DNA from: Sphaerochaetaceae bacterium
GTDB lineage: Bacteria; Spirochaetota; Spirochaetia; Sphaerochaetales; Sphaerochaetaceae
Length of the DNA: 64,000 nucleotides
Reading direction: 5' to 3'
NCBI GenBank assembly: GCA_028532915.1
Contig: JAQQAI010000089.1
Location: forward strand, 124,001 to 188,000
Position 1 is the stretch's first letter. Every line of letters starts with the position of its first letter. Under the pieces are notes generated by a model. The model was not told the DNA's origin. It did no database searches and saw only the letters and a list, made by a program, of their open reading frames with translations. The position numbers were made by a program, and so were the translations under genes. Positions 32,784 to 43,246 of this stretch are shown here, piece by piece.

Positions 32784-35774
32784 TCAGTAGATAGTAGATG
32801 TGATAGCCAACACGAGCTTGAGCCCGCTGGTGTCATCATCATCATCTGCGAAAATCGTACCGCCATCCCATTCGAATGCGCCGCCGTCTTCGATCAATGC
32901 ATTCTTGACGAGATACAGACCGAGCGGGAACCCCGGGATGTCGAGTTTTATACCGACTCCGGCTGCGAAATACCAGTCAAGGGGGTCGGTTCCCACCGTA
33001 GAAAGAGAACCTGATACACCTGTGGCACTCACAAAGGCTTCACCCCAAAGGATATTCTCCGCAATCTGCACACTCAGTTCAAGAGATGAATCCCACAGGA
33101 ATTCCTTGTAGAACTGTGGGTCGATACCACGTGCGATCGTCATACCGTCGATATACAGATATTCATATAATGAAGCACTGATACCTGTCGTCCATGCTCC
33201 ATCATCGTAGTAGAGCTGGTCAAACATGAATGAAACTGTCGAGTTCAGACTTGCAACCACGGGGATGGGATCTTCCGAAGGTATATCAAAGAGTTTAAGA
33301 TAGGCCGAAGCGCTCGTTGTACTCTTCATATAATTGCTGAGTCCTCCGAGAATTCCTCCGGCATAGGTGAGATTTTGTTTGAGAAGATATCCTTTGGTCG
33401 TATTGTTGATAAGGTCCCTTCCATCCCAGGTTACTGCGAAACTGAGTCTGTTCGAGAACTGCCAGGCTTCGTTGTATTTGCCTATGAGATAATCGTACGG
33501 CGTATACAGAGACTCATCGTAGTAGGCTCTGTTGAGTGTGAATGTGGGACCGGCAGCCACAGAGAGTCTGCCCGCATCGAACATGAAGGTGTATCCTGTA
33601 TTGTATCCGAGGGAGAACTTATATGAAGTGTAGGGCATAAGATACTCGGAATCGGGCGTGTTCTGTCCGCTGTTCACCCAGTCTTCATATGATTCGTACG
33701 GATACGGATAAGCCTCGTTATCGGTACTTTCGGTCGTTTCAGAACCGTCTCCCAGAATCATCGCACTTGATACGGTGCTTCTGCTGAACGAGAAGGTGAG
33801 AGCATTGGCCCAGCGTTTACCTCTGAGCCAGTCATCCGAGAAACTCACCGATACACTCTGACTCGTGCTGGAAAGCTCTGTGGAAACGGTAAGGTCCCTT
33901 CCGGTTCCTCCAAGGTTGGAATCTTCCCACGAAAGGAAACCGCTGATGGGGAAACCTTCAACATCACCTCCAAAGGTCGCGCCGAAGCCGACATTCATCT
34001 GATTTCCTTCGGTAACGGTATAGGTGACAACAAGAGTGTTTTCTTCGGTACCGTAGGTAATAGTTGGAACTACATCGGTAAGAAGGCCTGTATTATAGAG
34101 GTTCTGAGCACTCTGAATATATTTCTGTTTGCTGAAGACATCGCCTTCATTCAAAGAAAGCTCTCTGCGCAGTACATATTCTTTTGTCTTGGTCAGCCCG
34201 TTTATAACCACCTTCTCGACGGTAGCCTGTTCCCGTTCCACGATCGAGACCGTATAGGCAACAGTCTTGTTCTCTTCATCTCTCTTTTCTTTGATATCGA
34301 TACTGTTTTCGACATACCCTTCATTCCAGTAGAGGTCCGCAATATTACTGATATCGGCCTGGACTTTGGTCGTGTCAAGGACATCGCCGCTTTTGACCGA
34401 GATTACTTTCCTGAAATCCTCATCCGTGAATATCTCGTTTCCTTCGATGTAGATGTCATCAAGATACCATTTATCACCTTCCTGAACGACGAAAGTGACC
34501 CTCAGCTTCTTGAGAAGCGGGTTGTCCTGTTCTACTTCCTCGTAGCGCACTTCAGTGACTTTCGCATCAATGAATCCCATCTGCTGATACGTCATAACGA
34601 TCTGCTGGCGGTCTTTCTCTATGACTGCTTCCTCGAAGTTCCCTGAATTGAACAGTGACTGAACTTTCGTCTGAAGCACTTTTCTGATTGTCGATTCCGG
34701 AACCTGATTGATCCCCTCGAAAAGAATCTCTTCAACCTTGCTCTGTCTGTTTTCGATACAGTTATAGGTAAGGACGATCGTGTTTGTCTGATCATCGATC
34801 TTGTATGATGATCTCACCTCTGCATCCGCATATCCTCTGCTGTTATAGGCTGCAGTCAGTTCGGCACTTCCATCTTTCACTTTGGAAAGCGTGAGGAAAT
34901 CACCCACTTTTATGGACAGTTCTTTCAGTAGTGTATTGTCTCTCACTGTTGCATTGTTTGTGAACTCTATGCTGGCTATGACAGGAAGTTCCGTGAAATT
35001 GAAATCGATGATAAGATCGGTCTTGCCTAATCCTCCCCTCACCGCCTCAGCTTCAAAGAGGCTGAATTTATTGAGATTGTTGAGCTTCGTCTCGAGTTCC
35101 TTATAAAGAGCCTGAGTGAAAGGTTTTCCGAGATATTCGTAGGTGATATCTTCTATCACGCTCTGTTCTACATTTTTCAGATTCTGGTAGGTGAAACCCT
35201 TTATCGGTTTGTTGATATACCAGTCATACTCGGTGATCGAGAATGTGATTTCGATCGAGGTGTTATCGCTGTCTGGTCCCCATTCATAGAATATATCAAC
35301 GGTGTCATATCCGTTTTCGCGGTACACATCCTTCAGATGTTCGACTGCATTCTCAGCCTGTGAAACGGAGAAGATAGCATCTATCTCAAGAGGGAGGTCC
35401 TTTTTGAGGACTTCTGTCGGCAGCAGCTTGTTTCCTTCGAATGTAATCTTTCCGAGCGGGAGAGATTCGACGACCTCGAGAAAAAGTATGAGTGAACTCT
35501 TCTGTTCGTCGACAGGAGACGGAAACACATCTATGCTGATGAAGTTCTCTGTCTCCATAAGCTCTTCTATGACAGCATCGACTTTCTGCTGATCATAATC
35601 GGAATTCACGAGTTTTTCAGTGATGGGAGAAACGTCGTTCTCCTCGACGTTTTCAAGATTTGCAAAGATAACCTCATCTATCGGTCTGCCTTCCCACCAC
35701 GGAGCGAGTTCCTCGCCGAACAGAGGTGAGAATAAGGCGATGAGCATCACAAGCGGTAATAATTTCTTGAACAT
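32784..35774 (-). CDS. bamA: Outer membrane protein assembly factor BamA
   Basis: A 996-residue Omp85 protein that inserts beta-barrels into the outer membrane. A signal peptide (1-20) precedes POTRA repeats, seen as repeated blocks such as ITFEGNKLLPTEVLKKDLPL, EEILFEGINQVPESTIRKVL and DIYIEGNEIFTDEDFRKVIS (at least five, to about 590). The 16-strand barrel fills the rest, ending in ITSTIY. The conserved L6 V-R-G-F motif reads as ARGID here, keeping the Arg-Gly. It is about 190 residues longer than E. coli BamA, mostly extracellular loops. It is between tamB and mutS. Confidence 0.94.
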   Translation of the reverse strand: MFKKLLPLVMLIALFSPLFGEELAPWWEGRPIDEVIFANLENVEENDVSPITEKLVNSDYDQQKVDAVIEELMETENFISIDVFPSPVDEQKSSLILFLEVVESLPLGKITFEGNKLLPTEVLKKDLPLEIDAIFSVSQAENAVEHLKDVYRENGYDTVDIFYEWGPDSDNTSIEITFSITEYDWYINKPIKGFTYQNLKNVEQSVIEDITYEYLGKPFTQALYKELETKLNNLNKFSLFEAEAVRGGLGKTDLIIDFNFTELPVIASIEFTNNATVRDNTLLKELSIKVGDFLTLSKVKDGSAELTAAYNSRGYADAEVRSSYKIDDQTNTIVLTYNCIENRQSKVEEILFEGINQVPESTIRKVLQTKVQSLFNSGNFEEAVIEKDRQQIVMTYQQMGFIDAKVTEVRYEEVEQDNPLLKKLRVTFVVQEGDKWYLDDIYIEGNEIFTDEDFRKVISVKSGDVLDTTKVQADISNIADLYWNEGYVENSIDIKEKRDEENKTVAYTVSIVEREQATVEKVVINGLTKTKEYVLRRELSLNEGDVFSKQKYIQSAQNLYNTGLLTDVVPTITYGTEENTLVVTYTVTEGNQMNVGFGATFGGDVEGFPISGFLSWEDSNLGGTGRDLTVSTELSSTSQSVSVSFSDDWLRGKRWANALTFSFSRSTVSSAMILGDGSETTESTDNEAYPYPYESYEDWVNSGQNTPDSEYLMPYTSYKFSLGYNTGYTFMFDAGRLSVAAGPTFTLNRAYYDESLYTPYDYLIGKYNEAWQFSNRLSFAVTWDGRDLINNTTKGYLLKQNLTYAGGILGGLSNYMKSTTSASAYLKLFDIPSEDPIPVVASLNSTVSFMFDQLYYDDGAWTTGISASLYEYLYIDGMTIARGIDPQFYKEFLWDSSLELSVQIAENILWGEAFVSATGVSGSLSTVGTDPLDWYFAAGVGIKLDIPGFPLGLYLVKNALIEDGGAFEWDGGTIFADDDDDTSGLKLVLAITSTIY

Positions 35775-35785
35775 GGAGACTCCTT

Positions 35786-38700
35786 TTAAAACTCGAAATT
35801 CTTGGTTACACTAAATCCCATAGTATCGAATAAATTGAAAATCGACAACTCTTCTGGCTGTGTAAAGAAACTAAAAGTAGCTAAATCATTTAACCATTCA
35901 ATATTCAATTCCGTATCTATCGCAAGATCAGAGGCGAGAAATGACGAGCGTTCCCCGGTGGTATCTCTCCTTAATGTGAGCAATCCCTGAAGATACAATT
36001 CATCCTGGAAATATTTGCCGAGGTAGATGGTCGTATTATCGAGATAGCGGGAGAAAGGACTGCCTGTATCATCACCTGTAAGTCCCGGGATCGCATCGAG
36101 AAGGAGATTCTGTATGAGATTGCTTCTGATAGTGAAGACATCGAGTCCGAACGAATCCTTGATAATCGATGAGAAACCGAAAGAGACGCCGGTACCTTCG
36201 ATGATTCCAAGACGGGATATCACATCGGTTGCCGCAGTCGCTGCGGTAAGTACGGAAGAGATTCCTGATGCATCCGTGTCAGTTGCATTTGAGGCTATCA
36301 AATTCTGACCGAGAAGTTGTAGGATTTCGTTCGTCGATCTTGACGGAATCGATTCGAAACGCGGATTGATGTCGGTGAACGAGTTATTCTGAAGGATCAG
36401 ATAAATATCGATCCGTTCAGAATCTGCATCGAACTTTCTTAATCTGGCTCTCAGATTTATCTTCGGCTCACTCGACTCTATGTTCTGGTTCCTTACTTTC
36501 GGGAAGATGATCGATCCTTCTGTGATGTAGAAATTTTCCTGGACATAATAGATCTCACCGCTTCTGAGATTAAAATCTCCCTCGACAGCGAACGTCATTG
36601 CAGGTGCAGTGAGAGAGATAGAGAATTTCTGATTGTCGGCGAGAATTGCGCTTAAAATCGGGGAATCGGCATTCGGATATACGAAACTGACATTCCTCCC
36701 GGAAGTGAAATCCATATCGATACTCGTTCGTGTTTTCGGATTATACCAGGAGGGAAGATCTTCTATTCCGAAACCGACAAGACCGCTTTCCACATAGATG
36801 TCTCCGTACAACAGCTCCCCGGTCAATGATCCTGTCATTCTGAAATCACCTTTCGCCTCGGCTTCTATCACCATATCTATGGCAGGAATCGGAACATATA
36901 TGGAGATCGTTCCATCGTCGATGAGAGCCTGCAGTCTATACTGCGATAAGTTCCAGTTTTCGAAATCAGCCTCAAGAGAGAACATTCCCTCTGTGAGTGT
37001 CCCGTCATCACCGATCGATACCGTTTTCGTCAGCGGCAGGGTGAAGACCTGCCCGTAGAGAGAGATCACGGGGTTTTTCACGGTCAGTGTCTGATTTGGA
37101 GCCCAAAAGAGAGACACGGAAACAGCGTTCGAACTCATTGTCCCGAAATACTGCGGATTGTTCAGAGGCCCTTCTATCAGGACATCTCCTGTAAATGTTC
37201 CTTCTTCAAACATAATGCTCGGCTCAGTGAACAATGCATTGAGATATGTAAAATCAATTGAGACGGGACTGAGTTCGACAGAAATGAAGTCCCGGTCGAT
37301 ATACCCGGAGGCTTTCATAGGAAACAGAAAATCGTCATCGGCTGTGAACTCTATCTCATGAGTGACAAGATCATAGTCCCCTTCCAGAAATCCTTCTCCC
37401 CCGGAACGTATACTGACCTTATCATCCTGCAGCGATATGACATGTTTGCCGTCTTTCTGCTCTATCATCCCCAGAAGAACGGTATTGCTGTTTGATACGG
37501 TCACCTCTCTGACAGAAAGAATCTGCCGTATCGAATCGTTCATCCACGTAAAGAGATTATCAGTCGGATCTATTTCGGCCGCAATGCTCAAAGATGATAC
37601 TGTCGATGCATCTCTGAAGATCAGCTGCTTTTCAGAAACGAAATCGAAAGAGGCAAGAATATCTCCTGAAAAAGGAATTTCCACAGCCGCGTTCCCGATA
37701 TACGTATTACCTTTCTGGATATTTCCGTTACTCAGAAATATCCCATCTTCCAGAAGAGAGATATCGATCGTCCCTTCTAGTCCTTCACTGTCATTATCAT
37801 TGAACTCAAGTTTTCCTTCGCCATCAACGAAAGAAATACCGTCACTGACTGCAGCTATCATGAAAGAACTTGAAAAGGAAGATAGCGATGGACTGAAGCG
37901 TTCAAGAGACAGACCGCTGATATCTACTGTGCCGAAGGCGACAGACGGGTCTTCCTCGTCAGCGATCGTGGTAACACGCAGCTGCTCACCCTTGTCTCCG
38001 CTCAGGTATAGTTTTATCTTCGGATCATTGAGCTCTCTTTTGAGAAATGAGATAAATGAATCATTCGAGATCTCCCCTTCTCCGGCGAGCGTCCCGAATT
38101 CATCACGGTATACGATATCCTCGATGATGAACTGATTTCTGTCGGTTATGAATGAAAGAGAAAGTGAAGCATCTTCAACATTCAGATAATCGATATGAGA
38201 TATGGTGACGCCTTCCCCTGCAAACAGATAGATTCCGTCGGCGAGAGCAAGGTCACCTATGACTGTACCATCAAAAGTAAGTTCATCACTGTAGCGGACA
38301 GGAAGGTCGAAATCAAAAGCGTCCAGCGTAAAGGCTATATGTGATGGATTGCTCAGATAATCTACCGTCAGATCCAGACCCGTGAGGTTGAAATCGATCT
38401 TTCCTGTATTTCCGTTAAATGAGGAGGTCATAGGATATAAACGGTCATTGAACATCAGAGTTCCGACAGTGCTGATCTCATCGAGAGTATTGTATTTTCC
38501 TACTCCCTTCACAAACAATGAAGGAACAACAGAAGTGCTGATCGAATAGCCTACCTGCTGGTCCTGACTCTGCACGAAAGAGACTGAGACCAGAGATCTT
38601 CCGGTTTCGACCTCGGCGGCTTCCAGAATTCCTCTGGGGTATAGAGTCCTGCGGTCAACCGATCCCTCATAGGAGATTCTGAACCCTTCGGTCGTCAATG

Positions 38701-40465
38701 TCGCCAGATCCACGGTAAAACTATCACCATCCATCGAGGCGAGTAATGTTGTGGCGACATTGAATGGAACATCACCGATAAGAATATCTGACAATGCCAG
38801 AGAACTATTCGTCTTTCCTTCAGTGAATGATGTGTCGACCTCTCCGTTCACATTTCCCGAAAGCATGGTGTTTGCTCCGATCGAAGGTACAGCTGAGGGT
38901 AGAAAATGAGAGATGATCGTATCAAAGCCTGCAATGGGCACTGTATTCAAATCAAGGGAGAATTCTCCTTTTTCAGTCTTCATGTTGAAAGAATACGTAC
39001 CGGAAAGATTTTCCCCATCATCAAAGGAAAAACTTAAAGGATATTTATCATCCGATGCATTCATATTCAACACTACCGAGTATGTAAACGGAAGCAGTGT
39101 AGATGAGAACTCTTCGAAGACCACATTGAGATAGTCTATCTCCTGCGTCTCGATGTTGATATTTCCATCACCTATGAATGATGCCGATATCCCCTGAGGT
39201 AATTCGTATGAGATATCTGTGAAAATATCTGAACTGGACTCGAAAAAGATTTCGCTGCTTCCAGTCTCTTTTGACACCAGAAGATAGGGATTTGTCATGG
39301 ATACAGAATCTATCCACGAAATATCGAACATTCTTTCGGTAAAGTTCGGATCAGAAAGAGAAAGCTCCTCTCCGGTTATTTTCAGCGATTGTCTTAATTG
39401 ATCCGAACGGAATGTCGTTTCAATACGTGTTCCCTCAACGATCTTTCGATACCCTTCATACAGTTGGACTTCCGTCAAAAATGACGCTGTCCCTCCCTTC
39501 TCATTTCGATCGTAGAAGGCGTTGACAGTATCGCCTGTGATTGAAAAATCATCGAAGGCGACTTTGAAGGGTGCTGAATCCACAGTCACATTTTCAATGC
39601 TCATCTCATCGAAAAGAGCACTCACACCGAGCGAATCGGAATCTGCCGAAACTTCTAGATCATCAACGACAGTCGTTACATGAAGTTCATCCGCTTCGAG
39701 ATCGAGCAATCCGGAATTCCATTGTTCTTCCCAACTGTATATCAGGTTGAACGACTGAGTAAAAAGGTCTGCATTCATATCATCTTTCATATGCCCCGAA
39801 AGGGATGAGCCTGTCACCTCTGCCTCAGATTTACCGTCTTCAACAGCTGAACTGTCTATCGTAAGAGAAAATGCCTGAACAGCCGCCGTATCGTTGTTGA
39901 AATCAAGGATCTCTGCCTCGACGGATAAATTTTTCAGAAGGTTCTGCTCGAGTTCGGCATATCCCGATGGGATGACGGTAAAAAGGGATGTACCCATGTA
40001 GTCCACGCTAAAGTCCATGCCGATGATACTCACAGAGATGTCGGGTAGTTCTAAAGGGTCGGACTGAGTATCAGCGGCTTCAAGCAGATGTTCCAGAGTC
40101 TTCGAAGTAGCAGATATCTCTACATTTTCGATGGTTACGGGCAGCGGTTGTTTAAACAGTCTCCTCCCGATGAGTCTGTACCACGGAAGATCAATACGTA
40201 CTGAATCGATCTGTATGAATGTATTGTCGCCGTAGGTTGCTTTTATATCTGATATGCGGATGTTCTCGAATATATTACTTTCAATATGACCTGTCTCTAT
40301 GGTGATACCATAGGTCGTTTCTAATCTTAACAGCGAATTCACGATAAACGGACGATCTATGGGAAAAGGTGATATGGAAAGGGGAAGAAGTACTACGAGC
40401 AAAGAGACCGCAAGTAACACGAGCAGGGAAATGATACGAGTCGATGCGGTAGTATGAAATTTCAT
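35786..40465 (-). CDS. tamB: TamB-family translocation and assembly protein
   Basis: A 1559-residue AsmA/TamB protein spanning the periplasm. Residues 12-33 are an uncleaved membrane anchor (IISLLVLLAVSLLVVLLPLS). The long beta-taco body has repetitive strand pattern, and the C-terminal TamB (DUF490) domain is recognisable: GEIYYVQENFYITEGSIIFP, NEILQLLGQNL, and the final VTKNFEF. Family members work with BamA/TamA-type barrels or move lipids between membranes; adjacency to bamA (11 bases) fits. The ATG has no Shine-Dalgarno but has TATAAT seven bases upstream. Confidence 0.92.
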   Translation of the reverse strand: MKFHTTASTRIISLLVLLAVSLLVVLLPLSISPFPIDRPFIVNSLLRLETTYGITIETGHIESNIFENIRISDIKATYGDNTFIQIDSVRIDLPWYRLIGRRLFKQPLPVTIENVEISATSKTLEHLLEAADTQSDPLELPDISVSIIGMDFSVDYMGTSLFTVIPSGYAELEQNLLKNLSVEAEILDFNNDTAAVQAFSLTIDSSAVEDGKSEAEVTGSSLSGHMKDDMNADLFTQSFNLIYSWEEQWNSGLLDLEADELHVTTVVDDLEVSADSDSLGVSALFDEMSIENVTVDSAPFKVAFDDFSITGDTVNAFYDRNEKGGTASFLTEVQLYEGYRKIVEGTRIETTFRSDQLRQSLKITGEELSLSDPNFTERMFDISWIDSVSMTNPYLLVSKETGSSEIFFESSSDIFTDISYELPQGISASFIGDGNINIETQEIDYLNVVFEEFSSTLLPFTYSVVLNMNASDDKYPLSFSFDDGENLSGTYSFNMKTEKGEFSLDLNTVPIAGFDTIISHFLPSAVPSIGANTMLSGNVNGEVDTSFTEGKTNSSLALSDILIGDVPFNVATTLLASMDGDSFTVDLATLTTEGFRISYEGSVDRRTLYPRGILEAAEVETGRSLVSVSFVQSQDQQVGYSISTSVVPSLFVKGVGKYNTLDEISTVGTLMFNDRLYPMTSSFNGNTGKIDFNLTGLDLTVDYLSNPSHIAFTLDAFDFDLPVRYSDELTFDGTVIGDLALADGIYLFAGEGVTISHIDYLNVEDASLSLSFITDRNQFIIEDIVYRDEFGTLAGEGEISNDSFISFLKRELNDPKIKLYLSGDKGEQLRVTTIADEEDPSVAFGTVDISGLSLERFSPSLSSFSSSFMIAAVSDGISFVDGEGKLEFNDNDSEGLEGTIDISLLEDGIFLSNGNIQKGNTYIGNAAVEIPFSGDILASFDFVSEKQLIFRDASTVSSLSIAAEIDPTDNLFTWMNDSIRQILSVREVTVSNSNTVLLGMIEQKDGKHVISLQDDKVSIRSGGEGFLEGDYDLVTHEIEFTADDDFLFPMKASGYIDRDFISVELSPVSIDFTYLNALFTEPSIMFEEGTFTGDVLIEGPLNNPQYFGTMSSNAVSVSLFWAPNQTLTVKNPVISLYGQVFTLPLTKTVSIGDDGTLTEGMFSLEADFENWNLSQYRLQALIDDGTISIYVPIPAIDMVIEAEAKGDFRMTGSLTGELLYGDIYVESGLVGFGIEDLPSWYNPKTRTSIDMDFTSGRNVSFVYPNADSPILSAILADNQKFSISLTAPAMTFAVEGDFNLRSGEIYYVQENFYITEGSIIFPKVRNQNIESSEPKINLRARLRKFDADSERIDIYLILQNNSFTDINPRFESIPSRSTNEILQLLGQNLIASNATDTDASGISSVLTAATAATDVISRLGIIEGTGVSFGFSSIIKDSFGLDVFTIRSNLIQNLLLDAIPGLTGDDTGSPFSRYLDNTTIYLGKYFQDELYLQGLLTLRRDTTGERSSFLASDLAIDTELNIEWLNDLATFSFFTQPEELSIFNLFDTMGFSVTKNFEF

Positions 40466-40478
40466 ATAGACAATTATA
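40466..40478 (-). promoter_or_regulatory. -10 box for a probably leaderless tamB transcript
   Basis: TATAAT on the minus strand (40473-40478) is separated from the tamB ATG by seven bases (TGTCTAT). Transcription would start at or beside the AUG. No convincing -35 is seen. Confidence 0.5.
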
Positions 40479-40520
40479 ACTGGAAAAGCGAGGTTTACCT
40501 ACCCTTTTTCTTTATACGTG

Positions 40521-40548
40521 TTGCTAAATCGTCATACTTTGATATAAT
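40521..40548 (+). promoter_or_regulatory. tmk promoter
   Basis: TTGCTA (40521-40526), 16-base spacer, TATAAT (40543-40548). The start near 40555 gives a leader of about 22 bases containing AGGAG. Confidence 0.65.
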
Positions 40549-40576
40549 CAGGGAATCGGAAATACAGGAGAGTAAT

Positions 40577-41197
40577 ATGCAGGAAGTTTTGAAGAATTTC
40601 ATCGTTTTAGAAGGGTTGGACGGCGCCGGTACGACTACGCAGATGAAACGGGTCGTCGAGGAATTCGACAAGATGAACATCACCTGTCATGCGACCTTCG
40701 AACCGACATCTTCACCGATCGGAACATTGGTCCGTTCGGTCCTGAGAAAGGAGATCGTCACTACGCCACTGTCTCTGGCACTCCTGTTCTCTGCTGACCG
40801 TGAAGATCATCTCAATCATCCGATTACCGGTATTACACGGCGTCTCGACAAAGGTGAGATCGTCATAAGTGACCGCTATTTCTTTTCATCTCTGGCTTAT
40901 CAGTCAGTTCAGTGCGGATACGAGAAGGTCCTTTCGATCAACGATTTCCCATACCCTCAGTTCATTTTCTATCTCGACACCCCCGTAGATGACTGCATCA
41001 CCCGCATTGACGGGAGAGAAGAGGAGAAAGAGCTGTTCGAACAGCACGAGTTCCTTTCCACAGTGAGAGACAATTACGAACGGATATTCTCTTCACTGCC
41101 CGAGGAAGTGAAATGCATCAGAATCGATGGTCAACAAAGCAGAGAAGATATTACTGCGCGAATCATCAAAACACTCAGAGAGTACTCTCTTCTATAG
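40577..41197 (+). CDS. tmk: Thymidylate kinase with substituted P-loop lysine
   Basis: A 206-residue dTMP kinase giving dTDP for DNA synthesis. LEGLDGAGTTTQ (11-22) is the P-loop region, but position 19, the invariant Lys of GxxGxGK[ST], is Thr (codon ACG at 40631-40633). The rest is normal: FEPTSSPIG near 41-49, RVLxKE-like VRSVLRKE, LFSADREDH, SDRYFFSSLAYQ (98-109, the DRY motif) and a Gly-Arg-rich LID near 143-150. The start at 40577 is fixed by AGGAG (40566-40570); the frame open upstream to 40454 overlaps tamB and is not coding. The stop overlaps the queA stop tail to tail. Confidence 0.9.
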   Translation: MQEVLKNFIVLEGLDGAGTTTQMKRVVEEFDKMNITCHATFEPTSSPIGTLVRSVLRKEIVTTPLSLALLFSADREDHLNHPITGITRRLDKGEIVISDRYFFSSLAYQSVQCGYEKVLSINDFPYPQFIFYLDTPVDDCITRIDGREEEKELFEQHEFLSTVRDNYERIFSSLPEEVKCIRIDGQQSREDITARIIKTLREYSLL

Positions 41198-42223
41198 GAT
41201 CAGCATCGCATCGCCGTAACTGAAAAAATGATATTCCCTGTCGATGGCATGCTGATATGCTTTTTCGATCTCTTTTTTTCCCGCGAAAGCTGAGACGAGA
41301 ACAAGCAGTGTAGATTCCGGGGTGTGGAAGTTCGTCATCATATGAGTCACGAGACTGAAAGAGTATCCGGGAGTGATAAACAGCCTGGTATCTCCCTTTC
41401 CTGTTGTCAGATGCTCATTTTCCGCATCCCAGGCACTTTCAAGAGTCCTCACGCTGGTAGTACCCACTGCTATGATGGGACGTTTATCCCTGTATGCCTT
41501 ATCTACAGCCATTGAAGTCTCTTCAGACACTTCATAGAACTCTCTGTGCATCACATGATCCTCAAGATTCTGAGAACGCACCGGTAAGAATGTCCCCGGG
41601 CCGACATGCAGAGTGACAGGAGCGATCGTTATGTTCTTTCTTCTGATGGTTTCAAGTACGCTCTCTGTGAAATGGAGACCGGCAGTCGGTGCAGCAACCG
41701 AACCGCTGCTGCTGGCATAGACTGTCTGATACCGGTTCTCGTCACTGAACTCGTCGTCACGTTTGATATACGGTGGAAGCGGTACATGCCCGATTGTATC
41801 AAAAAACCATTCATCGAGGTCTCTGTCGAATTCGACGATCTTGCCATCGGCTGTTTCTTCAACTATCGTCCCTGTGACATGGTCCTCAGGCAATTCGAAC
41901 AGGTATGATTTACCTACCTTCTGTCTTTTGCTTTTTGAGACCATCGCGATCCATCTTGACGGAGATATCATGGAAAGAAAGAGAAACTCGACGTTTCCTC
42001 CGGTTTCGCTTTTTCCGTAGACTCTCGCTTTTCTGACCTTTGAATTGTTTATGACCAGAACGCTGTCTTCAGGAAGATATTGTGCTATTTCGGAAACTGA
42101 CGAGTCGACGAGGGTCCCCTTTTTTCGATCCATGACCAGCAGTCTTGATTCACCCCGTCTGTCGCTCGGATATTGAGCGATAAGATGCTGCGGCAGGTTA
42201 AAAGAGAATTCCTTGATTTCCAT
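41192..42223 (-). CDS. queA: S-adenosylmethionine:tRNA ribosyltransferase-isomerase
   Basis: A 343-residue enzyme that transfers the ribose of SAM to preQ1-tRNA, the penultimate step of queuosine synthesis, after Tgt. Hallmarks are [20 protein letters not shown] near the start, [27 protein letters not shown] and [19 protein letters not shown]. The ATG at 42223 overlaps the ruvB end by 26 bases and has AGGAG five bases upstream. It is the last gene of the lepB-to-queA unit, beside ruvB as in many bacteria. Confidence 0.96.
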   Translation of the reverse strand: MEIKEFSFNLPQHLIAQYPSDRRGESRLLVMDRKKGTLVDSSVSEIAQYLPEDSVLVINNSKVRKARVYGKSETGGNVEFLFLSMISPSRWIAMVSKSKRQKVGKSYLFELPEDHVTGTIVEETADGKIVEFDRDLDEWFFDTIGHVPLPPYIKRDDEFSDENRYQTVYASSSGSVAAPTAGLHFTESVLETIRRKNITIAPVTLHVGPGTFLPVRSQNLEDHVMHREFYEVSEETSMAVDKAYRDKRPIIAVGTTSVRTLESAWDAENEHLTTGKGDTRLFITPGYSFSLVTHMMTNFHTPESTLLVLVSAFAGKKEIEKAYQHAIDREYHFFSYGDAMLIL

Positions 42224-43244
42224 CCATACTCCTATTCGGTTCAATCTGTAACAGTTGATACGCCAATGATGTGACCATCCTTCCCCGGGGTGTCCTCTTC
42301 AGATATCCTTTCTGAATAAGATACGGCTCATAAAAATCTTCAAGAGATTCGATCGCCTCTCCCACCGATATCGCCAGCGTCTCGGCGCCGACAGGACCTC
42401 CGTCATAGAATTCAATGATCGTCCTCAGAATATTTCTGTCCTGCTGTTCAAGCCCCTGAGCATCGATTCCGAGCCTTTCCATGCTCATGTGCACGATCTT
42501 CTCATCGATGATCCCGTTTCCGAGAACCGATGCATAATCTCGCAGCCTCCTCAGGAGTCTGTTCGCGATCCTGGGGGTGCCTCTTGCGCTCTGTGAAAGA
42601 AGTGTGATCGCATCATCTGTGATTTCAGTCTCGAGGATAGCTGCCGACCTTCTGATGATCCGGGCAAGTTCTTCTTCCTTATAGAATTCTATTCTGCAGG
42701 TAATACCGAATCTTGAATAAAGCGGAGACGATACCTGACCGGCTTTTGTCGTCGCACCGATGAGCGTGAATCGCGGTATAGGAATCCTGATCGTCCTCGC
42801 CGCGGGGCCCTGACCGATGATCCAGTCGATCTCGTAGTCCTCCATCGCGATGTAGAGCATTTCTTCGAGAGCAGGTCTCATGCGGTGAATCTCATCAATG
42901 AAGAAAATACTGTTTTCGGTGATATTCGTGAGTATTCCTGCAAGGTCCTTGGGCTTTTCGAGTGCGGGAGCACTGGTCATCCTTATCTCCGATCCCATCT
43001 CGTTTGCGATGATCGATGCGAGAGTCGTCTTTCCGAGTCCCGGAGGACCTATGAGAAATACATGATCGAGAGCATCTGAGCGTTCTTTTGCGGCTGTGAT
43101 GAAGACCGACAGATTATCCTTGATCCGCTGCTGTCCCTGAAAATCGGTGAGGGCCTTCGGACGAAGGATATTCTCATTGAGGTCGGTTTCCTGCTGGAAC
43201 GAGGAAGAAAGTAATGATGTCTCTTCGAAATGATCTGTATCCAC
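42198..43244 (-). CDS. ruvB: Holliday junction branch-migration ATPase RuvB
   Basis: A 348-residue hexameric AAA+ motor. Residues about 28-50 hold [18 protein letters not shown], followed by Walker [10 protein letters not shown], Walker B FIDEIHRM, sensor 1 IGATTKAG and the Arg finger region LYSRFGI. The C-terminal winged helix has [19 protein letters not shown]. The start is a GTG at 43244, two bases after the ruvA stop. ruvC, ruvA and ruvB are together, so the full resolvasome is encoded here. Confidence 0.97.
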   Translation of the reverse strand: MDTDHFEETSLLSSSFQQETDLNENILRPKALTDFQGQQRIKDNLSVFITAAKERSDALDHVFLIGPPGLGKTTLASIIANEMGSEIRMTSAPALEKPKDLAGILTNITENSIFFIDEIHRMRPALEEMLYIAMEDYEIDWIIGQGPAARTIRIPIPRFTLIGATTKAGQVSSPLYSRFGITCRIEFYKEEELARIIRRSAAILETEITDDAITLLSQSARGTPRIANRLLRRLRDYASVLGNGIIDEKIVHMSMERLGIDAQGLEQQDRNILRTIIEFYDGGPVGAETLAISVGEAIESLEDFYEPYLIQKGYLKRTPRGRMVTSLAYQLLQIEPNRSMDGNQGILF

Positions 43245-43246
43245 AA

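Noticed and set aside
37437-38135. 232-residue Ser-rich open frame opposite tamB
   Set aside because: Antisense to tamB; Ser/Pro richness reflects the complementary codons of Asp/Gly-rich strands.
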